Source: Dermacentor variabilis
Taxonomy: Eukaryota; Arthropoda; Arachnida; Ixodida; Ixodidae
Direction: 5' to 3'
Assembly (NCBI RefSeq): GCF_050947875.1
Contig: NC_134568.1
Span: 207,602,352 to 207,666,351 of the forward strand
DNA length: 64,000 nt
The notes beneath the pieces were generated by a model. That model made no database searches, had not been told where the DNA came from, and saw nothing but the letters and a program-made list of their open reading frames with translations. The position numbers were made by a program, and so were the translations under genes. Positions 23,096-34,777 of this stretch are shown here, piece by piece; the first letter of the stretch is position 1, and each line of letters begins with the position of its first letter.

Positions 23096-25019
23096 GGTAA
23101 AGGACAGTTGCCCCTAGAGTAATAATGTGCGATTGCAGGAATACAGAACACCGTTTCTTTGTCATTTAATGTATCATTTATTTTATTTTATTTACATATT
23201 ACTGCCCGCCGCCTTTTGGAAGCCAAATCAGGAAGGAGCCACAAAACATTGAAGCAAACGACTGACAATGAGCGTGCATAAAAAATACTAATACATAATA
23301 ATAATAATAATATATTAATAATCATCTTTATTTCTCTCTTTCCACAGAATACAGAATTATACACAACTAACTATTTATTAACTCATAAACAAATAAAAAA
23401 ATGGGACACGAAATGCTGATACAAAACGAGAAATAGTAATGATGGTACTGACAATGCGCGTGAAAAGAAATACAAGAAAAAAATGATCGCATGAGCACAG
23501 AGACTGAAAGTTTCCACTTACTGCATCACCAGTGTAACAGTTACGGCTAACTCTAAAAAAAACTGCCATCGACTGGCATCGCACAAAAGCTACCTCAGTG
23601 CTTTTGACCTTGCGCAACCTGTAAAACATGCACTGAGGTATGCTTGCACATGTAGTATTAAACAAAGGTGGTAGCTAACCTACACAAATGAATTTTGATC
23701 GTATGTCACCTGAAAAGGGCCCCCCACAGCCATGTAGATCATTGTGAAGAAAAATCATGTCATCATAATTAGTATTCAAACAATTGAAACATGCTAATTT
23801 TTTTTCAACTTGCATTCAAGCTACTTGGCATCCCGGTAAGACATAAATGCGTTGCCTTGACTTACTGTGTGGGGATTGAGGCGGCTAGACTCTGCAGTGG
23901 TGTGTAAGTCATATAGTGGCGATCGTGCCTGCAAAGTATTAAACAACTGCAGAACAGCACGACAGCCGCAGAAATTTCTTACATTTTTTTCAGCTTAAGA
24001 AATTTTTTAAAGCTCACATGCTGTTCACGGCTCCCGTCAGGTAGCCCTGCTTCCTGCCAGTGAAGCAGGGTCATACGTATAAATGTCTCATTTACACACT
24101 GCCTTCAATGTCACTGATTACGTACAAAGACTTTGGCCAAACATCCAATGCAGAACATGCAAAACCAACTCTGGAACTGAGCCACGGAACACAAAGAAAA
24201 AAAATGCAAGCAATGTGGCTTGTGGATGATAGTTGTGGGAGAGGTAGAGGTTGTCTATGTTGGCAGTGAACCTCGCCTCCTGGCTATGTGGTGGCAAGAC
24301 TTTTGCCTTTCTGCTACCTCTTCCAATAATAATAAAACAATATGAAAAATGCTTGCGCTGCTAGAACGCCCCGACAGGCTTTACAACTTGCAGCATATAA
24401 CCGAAATTTTCAGTGGGGTCTGGTTGAAGGTTCATTACATTTTTTTTATTTACAGGCATGTACAGGCATCTCTACATGCATGCTCAAACTCTTCATGCAC
24501 AGGTGGTGAACTCAAAAAGGTTCATTGCTGCAAGACAGGCTGAATGAGTAAACACAGATGAAAGCGATAAACATCTGTCTTGCAACAACAAACCTTTAGT
24601 TGCAAGTCAGTGCTTCTTTATCGTAGGTGTGTTGCTAAAACATGTTCACACATCTCTACAGCAGCAATGGCCAGCCAACCAGGCCCACAGATGTCAACTT
24701 TATGAAATTCTTGAATACCGCACAAAAATATGGATACAACACAATGTAAAATGAACAAAAAAGAAGAGCTGAGGGGCTTTGACATGACAACAACAGACAA
24801 GGAAACATATATAAAGCATAAAGGAAAATAACTCATTTTATTTGTAATGTCAACATCACAAGGAGAAGGGAAATGAAAGTGGTCAAAATATAACTTGCCA
24901 CTGGTGGGAGCTAAAACCAAAACCAAAACCAATTGAGCTGGAGGCTATTCCACCATCAATTTCATAGAATGTTTATGTGTACTAGATTAGGCTCTTGGAG
25001 TGTTCTTGCATGAGTAGCG
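23096..25019. other. Harbinger interior without recognised coding sequence
   Basis: The expected DDE domain of the transposase is not recognisable here. An AAT-rich microsatellite lies near 23296-23312. A segment near 23180-23225 (CTGCCCGCCGCCTTTTGG after A/T-rich runs) resembles the antisense 3' tail of a tick L2/CR1 LINE. This suggests later insertions replaced or diluted the catalytic region. Confidence 0.4.
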
Positions 25020-25290
25020 TTGGCTAACACTACCAGGGTGAGATGCAGTACATGCACATTCAGGCCCAAGAAAGTTTGCAGAGGGATAGCCATTGCTGCA
25101 GCTCTACTGGTAAAGCAATGCAAGCATAATTCAAAGTTTGTGGGTTTGTCTCCCATTAGTGAGAAGCTACCTTCTTATATACTTTCATTTTCCTCCTTAT
25201 TTTTCCATTTCGATATAAAGTAATTAAATTCATCAATGATTTGCTTTTGTTTCATTGTCTCTTGGCTTTATTATACAAAAAGTATACATT
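25020..25290 (+). mobile_element. tRNA-derived SINE, second type
   Basis: An A-box-like AGCTCTACTGGTAAAGCA at about 25099-25116 and a B-box-like GTGGGTTTGTCTCCCA at about 25140-25155 give a tRNA-like head. The tail (CATTGTCTCTTGGCTTTATT near 25253) is familiar from tick SINE copies. It lies inside the Harbinger element and next to its MADF/BESS gene, so it inserted later. Confidence 0.6.
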
Positions 25291-25299
25291 CAAAAACAT

Positions 25300-25852
25300 T
25301 AATCTTTGAATGACTCTCCTACTTGCATCAATGTAATTTTCATGTCGAAATGCGTATCCTCACTGACCTCTCTAATGTGTTTGAGCAGAGAGACGGCAAA
25401 AGTTCGAGGTCGTCCTGTGGTTTGCATCTTTTGATTGCACTTGAAACATTGCCTAATTCCTCCAATATTAACTGACTCTAATCTTTCTTTTTCCTTTTCC
25501 TCCCCCTTGACTTTGCTTCAGAAGCAATGCTTCCTAACGTATCCAGCCTACGACTGACTGCTGAAGCCAGCGATGCTTCTGACTGCGGACTGCTGTGGTT
25601 TGCCTCAGAATCCTCAGGAACCAGAACTTCTTGAAACATCGGTGATTCAAGAGATTCTAAAATGCCCTGAGACTCCACAGACTCATGCGACGCCGAAGAC
25701 AGAGTCGATGCTGGCGCTTGTGACTCTTCACTTGACGGTGATGGCACTACCAAGTGTTGCCAGATTGGAAAACTGGCACATTTTTTGTTAAGATGTCTGC
25801 AGCACTTCCCTCCTCACTCGATGGGGGCACTGGTGGAAGGTTGGCGGACATC
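25300..25852 (-). pseudogene. MADF/BESS-type Harbinger partner protein, C-terminal exon
   Basis: Read on the minus strand, an acceptor CATGCAG| ends at 25853 and the exon starts G|ATG at 25852. It encodes MSANLPPVPPSSEEGSAADI, then after a stop/frame change an S/E-rich stretch (PSSEESQAPASTLSSASHES ...) ending in a basic SRGRKRKKKD. After a stop at 25480 the frame continues ELGNVSSAIKRCKPQDDLEL, then shifts to FAVSLLKHIREVSEDTHFDM. The last part matches the BESS pattern (D-ELF--SL ... helix). BESS domains mediate protein interaction in MADF-BESS proteins, which accompany Harbinger transposases. The frame needs at least three repairs, so it is dead. Confidence 0.65.
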
Positions 25853-26789
25853 CTGCATGTGAGCGTAATAAGGGTTGCACATACTGTCAATGTGTAAATA
25901 ATGTGCCAGTCTGGATGCAAAAATACATGAAGGCTCAAATCCGTCCACATTTGTTTTAGTGTGTGATTTTATTAGCGTACACTGAAGCTCTGAATCAGTT
26001 TTGTAGGGACAAAAGTGGCTTGCCTATACAACCAGAATGAACAGTTTCTGCATGCGCATAAGTGTAGCTTTTGTATCTTTTTCTGTTTTTGCTTGTGATG
26101 CATTTAAGCAGTTCTTACGAGATCTGCATGCCTAAAGCCTAGTGATTACTTCTACTCAAAACAGTGCATGATATTTGGAATGTTTCAGTTTTGAAATAAT
26201 TAGCAGGAAGCATTCCACTACATTTACTCAGTAAAACCACTTAATAAATTTCATGTTGAAAGACCTATGCTTGCACTCTCTAAACATAGAGTACTATAGT
26301 AGTACTGTTAGGTCTTGCTTTAGTATAAGGCTCTCTCCTGTTCTAGTTTTTCTACTGGAAACATTCTTGGCTTGTAACTTTGTTTTCCTTTCACTTGTTT
26401 GTAAACTTCATCTCATTCTAAACTGTTTTTCTTAACTGAATGTACGTCTAAACACAGTGTGAAGCTGTGTACGTAGTAATCAGGGCATTTGTTGTTTGTA
26501 TTTAGGAAGTTACATCTAATAATGTTTGCCTTCTTGCCATCTGCCTTGTAAAGGGTGTTTTGGCCCAGCAAAGCTGACCTTAGCGAGCAAACCCTTCCAG
26601 AAGGTTTCTTACAGCCAAGCTTTTTTTGCCTCTTCTCTGGACTTTCCTACCGCCACTCCTACTGTCTTGCCAAATAGCTCGCCTCATGTTGATATTAATG
26701 TAGTCGTTGAACCATTGTCATCCCAGCTGACTACTGGCTACTGTGTTGCACGAGTGACAAGTACTGGACGTAATGCAAATACCAATTAA

Positions 26790-26836
26790 AATAATGTAAC
26801 TAGATCGTGGTTTTAGCATGTAAAATTTCAATAACC
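26790..26836 (+). mobile_element. SINE 3' fragment
   Basis: AGATCGTGGTTTTAGCATGT (26803 on) matches the end of the SINE at 8975-9205. Only the tail is left. Confidence 0.55.
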
Positions 26837-27837
26837 ATTTTTTGCACAGTGCGAATGTGTTAAACTGGATCATCTAGTCCTTCCTTGAAAATTTTGCTAA
26901 GCAGGAACAGCGTTCTCCACAAACATCGTGAAAGCTTCGCTTAAACGAGTAACCACACCACCTGGGATCTGCAGAATAACCGCAGGCTGATAATTAGGTA
27001 AGGACACTGCTGAGCAGACACAAAAAGAATTATCAATTACACTGCTGACAATGTCGTCAGTACTATGGCGCATTTATTCCTACAGCATGATGACACTGAA
27101 TGAATCCCTAAGCAAGCTAGGTAATATTTGAGGGTCTGTGATGAAGCACCGATTTGCACACTGCTGGCAAGCAACAAAATGCAAAATTAAAACTGTGCAT
27201 TGAAGTGCCCAAGGTACACATGAATATTGCAACATTCAATACTCAGTTAAATACTGGCCATTGACTTGCACGCTGCCTTCTAGGATCAGTGCACAGAATA
27301 AAAAAAAACTACTTGCATGTTTTGTGTTTTGTTTTTGTGTGTGCATCATGCAAGCCCTTTTCTTTTTATTCATCCTGCTAATTTGTATGTGATATTCTCT
27401 GTACTTCTGTCTTATGATTTACTGTTAGGTTTTTAAGTGCTATTTTACTTGTTATTTTGTACCTGTATTTCTGCTTTCTCTGCTCCCCACTGCAAAGCCA
27501 AACTGGCTTTGTGGGTACCTAAATAAATATACAAAGCTATTCTTGTACTGCTTGTATGTCCCCTCACCGGATCATATTTAACGAAATATGCGATAATCGG
27601 AGCGGCGATGCAGCACAAATATTTTATCGCCAATTAGACAAAGCTGAATATAATGCATACTGTGCGTCGACTTGCTTGTGTAAGCACAATATTGCGTCGA
27701 TTCCCATAAGTGTGGTGCATTGCCAGCTATAACACAAACATACGGCATCGCCGGTGAACGTGGTAAAGGGAAAGCACTAAAATCCCGTGTTTCATTTTTA
27801 ACACGCCGGCTAAGGTGGAAACTTCAAGATCACTTAC

Positions 27838-28100
27838 GGTCTACACTCCATTGTGTAGCGCAGAAACATCATCTGGTCGAAAAACAGCCAGATGACGTCG
27901 TCCTGAACGTCGTCTGGCACGGCGCGGCTCTTTTCTTTCTGAAACGTATTCCCAGGCGCCGAAATTTATTCCCCGCGGACTTCCATCACTTCTGCAGCGC
28001 TGGGATAACGTCATCTGCACAGATGAAACGCGTTTTAGACATCTGCGAGTCGGCTGATGAGAGAGTCAGCTTATACCAGTGCCACACAGCTAGGCTTTCG
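27838..28100 (-). pseudogene. MADF-like exon of the Harbinger partner protein
   Basis: On the minus strand, one frame gives WKSAGNKFRRLGIRFRKKR, like the W-x-x-LR-x-x-(Y/F) helix end of MADF domains. A shifted frame then gives DDVIWLFFDQMMFLRYTMEC, like the segment that follows MADF in this family. It ends CC|GTAAGTG at 27838/27837. The two leftover bases plus the first base of the exon at 25852 make a complete codon, so the splice phases agree. Stops in the MADF part and the frame changes show decay. MADF domains bind DNA through a Myb-like fold; here that would be the transposon ends. Confidence 0.55.
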
Positions 28101-28539
28101 ATGGCGATCGAGCGCGATCAAATTTCTCGATCACGATCGGTTCTACGCACATTGCGCGGTACAGGCAATCGTGATCACAAAATCCGACCCCGATCGGGCT
28201 CGATCGCGATTGAAACTGCTCCGCTGTGACGCCCGTATAAAATTCCGAGCACTCGCCTGATCGGCAGCGTTGGGAATGACGATCCACGACCACCTCGTCA
28301 AGTGCTTGTTCTAGTGGCGCTTGTGTTTCGCCTGCTACCAAAGCGCAGGTCGAGCCTCAGCGCAGGCGATCAGTGCTTCGTTGTTGATCGCCTCCATAGC
28401 CTCTGTGCTCCATCGACACGAAACCAGCAGCGACTCCCGGCGTCTCCGCACGATTCTGAAACTTCAACAACCTTTCCGAACCGCCGGAAGTGTACATGCG
28501 GCCCACGTGACGTCGGTGCACAAGCTGCCACTTCCGTCG

Positions 28540-28678
28540 CGTACGCTCAAACAGACGCCCAAGATCAAGACCTCCTTGACGCGCGCGTTTCCTGCGCGTC
28601 TGCCCTCTCTAGACGCGTAGGACAGGCGCGTACGGCCTCGCAGACGCGTGACGCGCAGCCAGGCGCGCACGATTCACC
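28540..28678. repeat. CpG-rich subterminal array (right end of Harbinger)
   Basis: ACGCGT occurs near 28613 and 28643, with many CGCGT, GCGCG and GACGCGC motifs between them. The array mirrors the one inside the left end in composition and position, and differs sharply from the A/T-rich flanks. Confidence 0.6.
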
Positions 28679-28694
28679 GCGTGTGGTTGGGCCT
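28679..28694 (-). repeat. Right terminal inverted repeat of the Harbinger element
   Basis: GCGTGTGGTTGGGCCT, the exact inverse of the left end, followed by TTA at 28695-28697. Confidence 0.9.
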
Positions 28695-28697
28695 TTA

Positions 28698-30979
28698 CGC
28701 ATTAATAAATGGCCATATTTGGGAATCATGATGACAGCTTCGCTGGGCAATGTCTTTCTAACACGGATAACATGCTGGCGCTAATTACCAAGATTTTTCT
28801 TTCATGTAAAATGCAATGTCTCTCACAGCTGAATTCTAAGGGAATGTTAAGTGTTTAGCCAAGCATCGTACACAACTTCGCGTATTGAATTTGCAGACAT
28901 TCTTTTTACGCAAAATTTATGGACAGACACGGCGCATATATGCATTGTAAAACCAGTAGCCCCGTTCAACGCTACATAGCTTGCAATATCCAAGCCCCAA
29001 TTTTATTGACTCTCATGCTTTAGGAGAAGGAACTGTGGTTCAGGCATGGCAGCAGAAAGAAGCCGACATACCCTTCAATAAATGCGGCTCGAGCCACCCA
29101 TACCCCAAGCATACATGAAGGGAACGAGCGCGCGCGGCTGCTGAGCGAGACGGATCGAGCGGCGTCCAGGCCGTGATGTCACACGCAAGAGGGCGCCACA
29201 CCTAATTCTCGGCGCTCATAGCATTTCTTCTACAAATGTGGCTGGTTCCACTCGCAGCGACCTGAAGTAAAGGTTGCTGTAAACATGCCTTAGAATGAAA
29301 CTAGAAGATGTAGGTATAATCGGCAAGCCATCACTATCACTGCCACCCCTGATGAGAAGCATCCTTAATATCTACGTTTGTGTTAGGTCCTTTTGAAGAA
29401 TTTCTGTGGGAATGTATTTCTTAAAAGGCATTAGTGTGTTTTTCAGGTCTCTGGAAGACGTGTTTCGGGCCCCTTTGAGAAAGCCCTAAAACAACTTTTA
29501 TTTTGATGGCAATTGTACAGGCACTCGAAGTGCATTTTCACTGTTGCCACCACCATGACGGGAGTGACAACACATGCACAGCGTGCACGCAAAGCATTAG
29601 ACAGCTTCTAGTGACGCAAGCGATTCACAGTGTGTTTGGCTGCAAAACACTGGCAAGTGGATGCACCATCACACTGCTCAATAAGCTGTGCAGGGGAGGG
29701 GGTATGGGATAGTGTGCAGCCTTCCGCTGCTAGCACGAGTGTTGTGCATAACCACGGTGCATACACTGGTCTGAGCAGAAAGGACAGCAAATGTTAGGTA
29801 AAACCAAGGTTCTTTAATACCTTTCTAAAACTATTTAATCCTTTCATTGGGCACATGTACAGCACCAATGGTTTTGTGTCAGTCTGATCTCGAGCACCTT
29901 TAAGGTGTGACACCGCTGGTGGCACGCTTTATGCCAGCGTCCCGAGATGCTTGGTAATTGCCCGGCTGCGGCTTCTGATGTGTAGTAGCAGTTGCCTCGT
30001 ATTGTATGTTGCACTGATATATCACCCCTGTTTATCCTTAAACACATATAAATACCAAACATTTTTTAACCTTTTATATCTATATGCACAAAATGCACTG
30101 AGCATAAGCATAATCAATGAAAAGATGAAATATTTTGTGGAAGCTTTTTCAGTATAGGGAAGGAAACTAGGCTAAAAACTGGAAGTGGGCTTCACCCCCA
30201 AGTCGCCCATGGCTTGGGGTGAAGACAGGTGAATTTGTACAGACACCTCATCATATGTGAGCCATAGCTGTACATTTTATTTTCTTTACATCAAATATGT
30301 GATGCCACTGCATCACATATTTCACATATCACATATCCATCTGTCTCCCCTGACCGTGCTTTGAAAAGAAAGCATGTCGCATGCCAGACTTCTTTCTCGT
30401 CCTGTTTCCGCTCTAAACCAACAGATGACGCTTGCTGCCTGTCATTCAGTGTTGGCCAAAGACATTTAGCCAGAAACTTCTTACTCAAAACCTAAACGCT
30501 GCAAGAAAAATTTCTCCTGGCATGTTGTCTGTAGGCAATGCTCATCAAAAAGGGTTAAAACACCGCCCTAGGCGCTCTACCAGAACAGTACACCTTGCTA
30601 TTGCTTTATGTACCTCACCCTTTGGGCAGAACTGCCAATTTTTCTAAAATGCAGTTTTATGCAATGCACACAAAAATACAAATGCATTTAGTTGTGCACT
30701 TCGGGAAAGCATGTCACAAGAAGTGTCATCCTTAGAATGTGTTTCGAGTGAATATGCTTTGCAATGTCACCAGCTACAAATCACGAATTTGTATATATGC
30801 CCTAAAGTAATAGGTTAGGTAAAAGGTTAGTCAAATTTTGCTAAGTAGTCCTTTATGCATTTTGACTTTTCATGAAAACAATGTCTGCCTCTTCAGGTAA
30901 TCCAGCTCCAGGAAGAGTTGTGCTATCTTTTAAGGGTGATTTTTAAGAAAATGTGTTAAGTTTGAAATAACACCATATT

Positions 30980-31035
<56 letters not shown>

Positions 31036-33157
31036 TGTTGCCTACGGGCAACATATCTTGCAGAGTTTCACTATTGAGTTAGAAGTTCCTGGCTAAATAT
31101 TTTTGGCCAACACTTAATGACAGTGAGCGTCATTTGTTGGTATAGAACAGGAATGCAACAAGGAAGAAGTTTGGCATGCAACTCGCTTTGTTATGAAAGG
31201 ACGGTCAAAGGAGACAGACAGGCGCAAGCTCTCTGGCTGCAGTGGTGTCGCAGACTTCACTTAAAGCAAATAAAATATACGCCTATGGCTCACATATGAT
31301 GAGAGCTGTCTGTACAAATTCCAAACGAAGCCATGTGGGGCTTGCAGTGAAGCCCACTCTAGTTTTCTGCCTGCAGGTTCCCCCTATTGCTAAAGAAAGC
31401 TTCTACAATTTTTTTGTTGATTATGTATTCCCAATGTGTTTTGTACATTTAGAAAGAGCAATTTTTTGGGGTGTCTAAACGAGCTGGTCATAGAAGAGTT
31501 ACGGTTATCTGAGAAACATCTTAGGATGACATTGGTGCCTTCCAAGAATATATTCCAGAAGAAAATACCAAATATGAACATACAGGGCTTTTTTTTTAGC
31601 TGTACCAAATTTTTAAAAGATTGCCTTAGGCAGATAGCACAATTCTAACCCTTGATCTATATTCTTCTGTGAGAAACCAAAATGTACAATTGAATAATTA
31701 ACAAAAGTATGCTAAGTAACATGTTAATGAATCACTCTGCCACACATATTTAAATGTATGAATTATAGTAGGTGAGTTCACGAGGCGTATCCACTTAGAA
31801 TGAATTCTCTGGACAGCACCATTTCAGAGAGATTAATTTTCAAGGTGTCCGACAAAATGTTCCATTTACTTTTTTAAGAAACCGCTTTTTATGCATTGAA
31901 GCACAGAGGTAGCTAGAACACAATACATTTCGTTGGACACTAAAAATTAATTTCGGAACTGGTGCTGTCCAAAGAATTTGTTTCAAGGGGATATGTCATG
32001 CAAACTCAGCGGCTATAATTTGTAAATGGAAATATTTGGCGTAAATTAATTTTTCAAATGGTTAATTAGTGTAATTACGTTAATTATTCAATTGAACATT
32101 TTGGTTTCTTGAAGTGATGGCCGGCTAATCGAGTAATTGAGATCAAGGGTTAGAATTGTACTGTCTGCCACAGGCAATCTTTTAAAAAATTGGCGCAGCT
32201 AAAAAAAAAAGTATATCTAGTGCAAATTTGCATTCTCTGTTCCCTTCTGGCAGAGCTGGCACTGGTGGCAATGCCCAGTCTGTTGTGCTTGATGCCTAAC
32301 TACAACATATTTGTTGCTTTCTGTGACACACTGGTGGTAGCTTCTTCTGCCAGTCATTGCGAGTGGCACTAAGTGCAATGTTTGGAAAAAGATTCCCTCT
32401 AGTTGCAAGAATTCTTGCTGAATTAGGCTATGCCATGAATCTAACGTCACACCTACAACCCTTAGCCAGTTCTGTGCGTTTTGACTTGGGCGGCTAGCAC
32501 ATCTCTATGGGTGCACGTGTGTGTGCTGGCTTGGGATGGCAGGATGTGATGGAGATGATACTGACAAGGAGCTCAGGGGAAGTTTTGTCTACATGCTTGT
32601 AGTGGCTAAGCCTGTGGTAGTACCTGTCTCGGAGAAGTTCGCAATTTTAACAGTGTAAGAGTATTGTTTTTACTTGATTTGTTTTGTCAAGTATTATAGG
32701 CAATAGTGGTATGAAAGAGCACATTTAATGGGATTTTCTATACTGCTGTGCAGATTTTGTGCAGGCATCAATCCCAGTGATATCCCATTGGCTGGTATCA
32801 AACAATGATTTCGCTTGATGTCAGCTGGCAGCCAGCCAGCAGCTCCAGAAAATGATGTGGAAAAGCCCTCTGTGAAAATAAGGCAAACTCTCAACATTAC
32901 ACTTGTTAGCTCCACAACTGAGTAACTAGAAAACTTGGCTGAAATGTTGGCAGGTTCATGCTCTACTTATAAATCTGTTTATTCACCAAGCTCAAGGCGT
33001 GGTTGAGGTGCTATAAGAAATAAAATTAATTGTATTAAGAATAAATTGCCATATTTTATTTTTGCTGTTTCATCCCATTTCTTCTTACTAGGTGCTAGTG
33101 AATGCTCTCCGTGGTTATGTTTCTAGCTGCAAGTATTTTCTAAACATTGCATTTCAG
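28698..33157. other. Probable acinus intron, part 2; no exon recognised
   Basis: The sequence is mostly A/T-rich noncoding DNA. It contains the CT microsatellite at 30983-31031 and a G/C-richer patch at 29125-29205. Near its end there are two 3' splice-site candidates, TTCTTACTAG at 33082-33091 and GCATTTCAG at 33149-33157. Confidence 0.45.
30983..31031 (+). repeat. (CT)n microsatellite, about 24 units
   Basis: An uninterrupted TCTCTC... run on the + strand, ended by CCCTCTG. It is a pure pyrimidine tract able to form triplex DNA. Confidence 0.95.
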
Positions 33158-33804
33158 CGGGAGACAGAGAGAAATGTTCTAGATCGTGGTGACCCAAGTG
33201 ATAGTAGTGGGGGCACCAGCTGTTCTGAAAGTGAAGAGCACGAAATGGCGCGCCTACGAGGTCGAGGGGTGCGCAAGCAGGTGGCTGCTCGTGCCGCCAA
33301 GGAGTCGTCAGAAGCATCTTCTGATGGGGAAGGCAGCGAGGCTGGAAACCGGCGGCTGCGGAATGGTCGCCGCGCGACACCAGAGGAGCCTCGGGTGATG
33401 CGGCGTTCATCACGCAACCGCAAGGCAGCCACTGAGGGAAGTCCCAAGGAAGATTCGGATGCCGCCACCGAACCTGAGAGCACGCCAGGGAGCCCACAAC
33501 TGGAGGAAGGCCAGGTGCTGAGCCCTGTGCATGAAGAGGAGGAGCAGCCTGTGGGTAAGAAGGCGTCAAAGGGTAGTTCAAGCTCATCATCATCGGAGTC
33601 ATCAGATTCATCAGACGCGGAGGAGGAACTGGTGGGCCGGAGGGGCCTCAAGGGGGTGCTGGTGTCATCTCCAGGGCGACGCCAGGAACCCTCAGAAGAG
33701 CCCCGTTCGCCCCCCAACAGTGAGCCGCCACAAGAGGAGGGTGTCAAGAGCCAGGAGGAGCGAGCTGAAGTGGAGACTGCCGAGCCTGACCAGCGTCCAC
33801 CGCA
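33158..33804 (+). CDS. ACIN1: Acinus exon: acidic / RS-like region
   Basis: The exon follows CATTTCAG| and ends CGCA|GTGAGT at 33804/33805, leaving two bases that join exactly with the first base of the exon at 39834 (CA+A). It encodes RETERNVLDRGDPSDSSGG, a run of E/S/R-rich sequence with RRLRNGRRATPEEPRVMRRSSRNRKA, a long serine tract and acidic stretches. This is typical of the disordered middle of acinus, a nuclear RNA-binding protein of the ASAP (acinus-SAP18-RNPS1) complex, which acts in splicing regulation and apoptotic chromatin condensation. An alternative acceptor at 33091 would add 22 in-frame, rather hydrophobic residues; I prefer 33158 because the added residues are unlike the rest. 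The same frame runs into a stop at 33806 if not spliced. Confidence 0.75.
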
Positions 33805-33861
33805 GTGAGTCTTGGAAAGCCATATTTCCTCGGTCGTACTCTCCCCTTGTTACCTTGTTTC

Positions 33862-34775
33862 TCTACAAGAAAAGTAGAAAATTACCTATCAAAAAGGGAT
33901 CAGGCAAGGAGGCACAATATTATTCACTGCATGCTTAGAAGTGTTCAAGCTATTAGACTGGGAAGGCTTAGGAGCGAGAATAATCGGCATATATCTCAAC
34001 GACCTTCAGCTTGCCGATGACATTGACCTGTGCAGCAACACTGGTGATGAATGAAACAAAATGATTGAAGGCCTTAACCAAAAAAGTGTAAGAGCAGAGT
34101 TGAACATTAATATGCAAAAGATGGAGGTAATGTTCAATAGCCTGGCAAGGGAACAAGAATTCGTGATCGTCAGTCAGCTTCTAGAGTTTGTGCAGGAGTA
34201 TGTCTGTCTAGGTCAGTCACTCACAGGGGACCCTGATCATGAGAAGGAAATTTGCAGAAGAATAAAAAATGGGTTGGAATGCATACAGCAGGCATTACCA
34301 AATTCTGATTGGGAGCTTACCACTGTCATTGAAAAGGAATATGTACAGTCATTGCATCCTATTGGGGCTTACATATGGGGCAGAAGCTTGGAGGTAAACA
34401 AAGAAGCTTGATAAGTTCAGGTCTGTGCGAGTGACGGAACGAGAAATTTTAGGCGTAACACTAAGAGACCGAAAGAGCGGTGTGGATTGGAAAGCAAATG
34501 GGGATAGCCGGTATTGTAATTGTCATTAAGAGAGAAAAATGGAGCTGGGCAGGTCATGTAATGCATTGGGCAGATAACCAGTGGACGATTAGAGTTACCG
34601 AATGGGTGCCAAGGGAAAGGAAACACAGTTGAGAAAGGCAAAAACTTGGTGGGATGATGAAACTGGCAAATTGCTCGCACAAGTTGGAATCAGCTGGAAC
34701 AAGACAGGGATAATTGGAGATCGCTGGGAGAGGTGTTCATCAGCAGTGGACATACAGATAGGTTGATGATGATGA
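33862..34775 (+). mobile_element. RTE-type LINE, 3' fragment
   Basis: The sequence parallels 7010-8070 of the RTE copy at the left. Both share the AAGAAAAG(C/T)AG(G/A)AA start, GGCTTAGGAG, a TTGCCGATGAC block (FADD region), ACCCTGATCATGAGAAGGA, and the end GTGGACATA followed by TTGATGATGATGATC (34764-34777). It is 5'-truncated in the reverse transcriptase and has several stops. Its left edge lies only about 60 bp after the splice donor of the acinus exon at 33804. Confidence 0.85.
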
Positions 34776-34777
34776 TC

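Larger units (their letters stand above)
21167..28694 (+). mobile_element. PIF/Harbinger DNA transposon, 7.5 kb, decayed
   Basis: The left end AGGCCCAACCACACGC (21167-21182) is matched exactly by its inverse at 28679-28694. Both ends are flanked by TTA (21164-21166 and 28695-28697), the 3-bp TWA target duplication characteristic of PIF/Harbinger elements. Inside, the + strand carries the N-terminal and middle parts of a Harbinger transposase (21641-23095). The - strand carries a MADF-like and BESS-like partner protein in two exons (28100-27838 and 25852-25300). Two-gene Harbinger elements of this kind are established knowledge. CpG-rich arrays lie just inside each end. I could not find the transposase DDE region, and both genes are broken. 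A SINE (25020-25290) lies inside. Confidence 0.85.

Noticed and set aside
30983..31031. CT run as a polypyrimidine tract of a splice site
   Set aside because: No AG with an in-frame exon follows; it is a simple microsatellite.
33123..33747. Minus-strand open frames opposite the acinus exon
   Set aside because: They are the complement of the serine/glutamate-rich acinus coding sequence (long S/L runs) and break the gene's splice logic.
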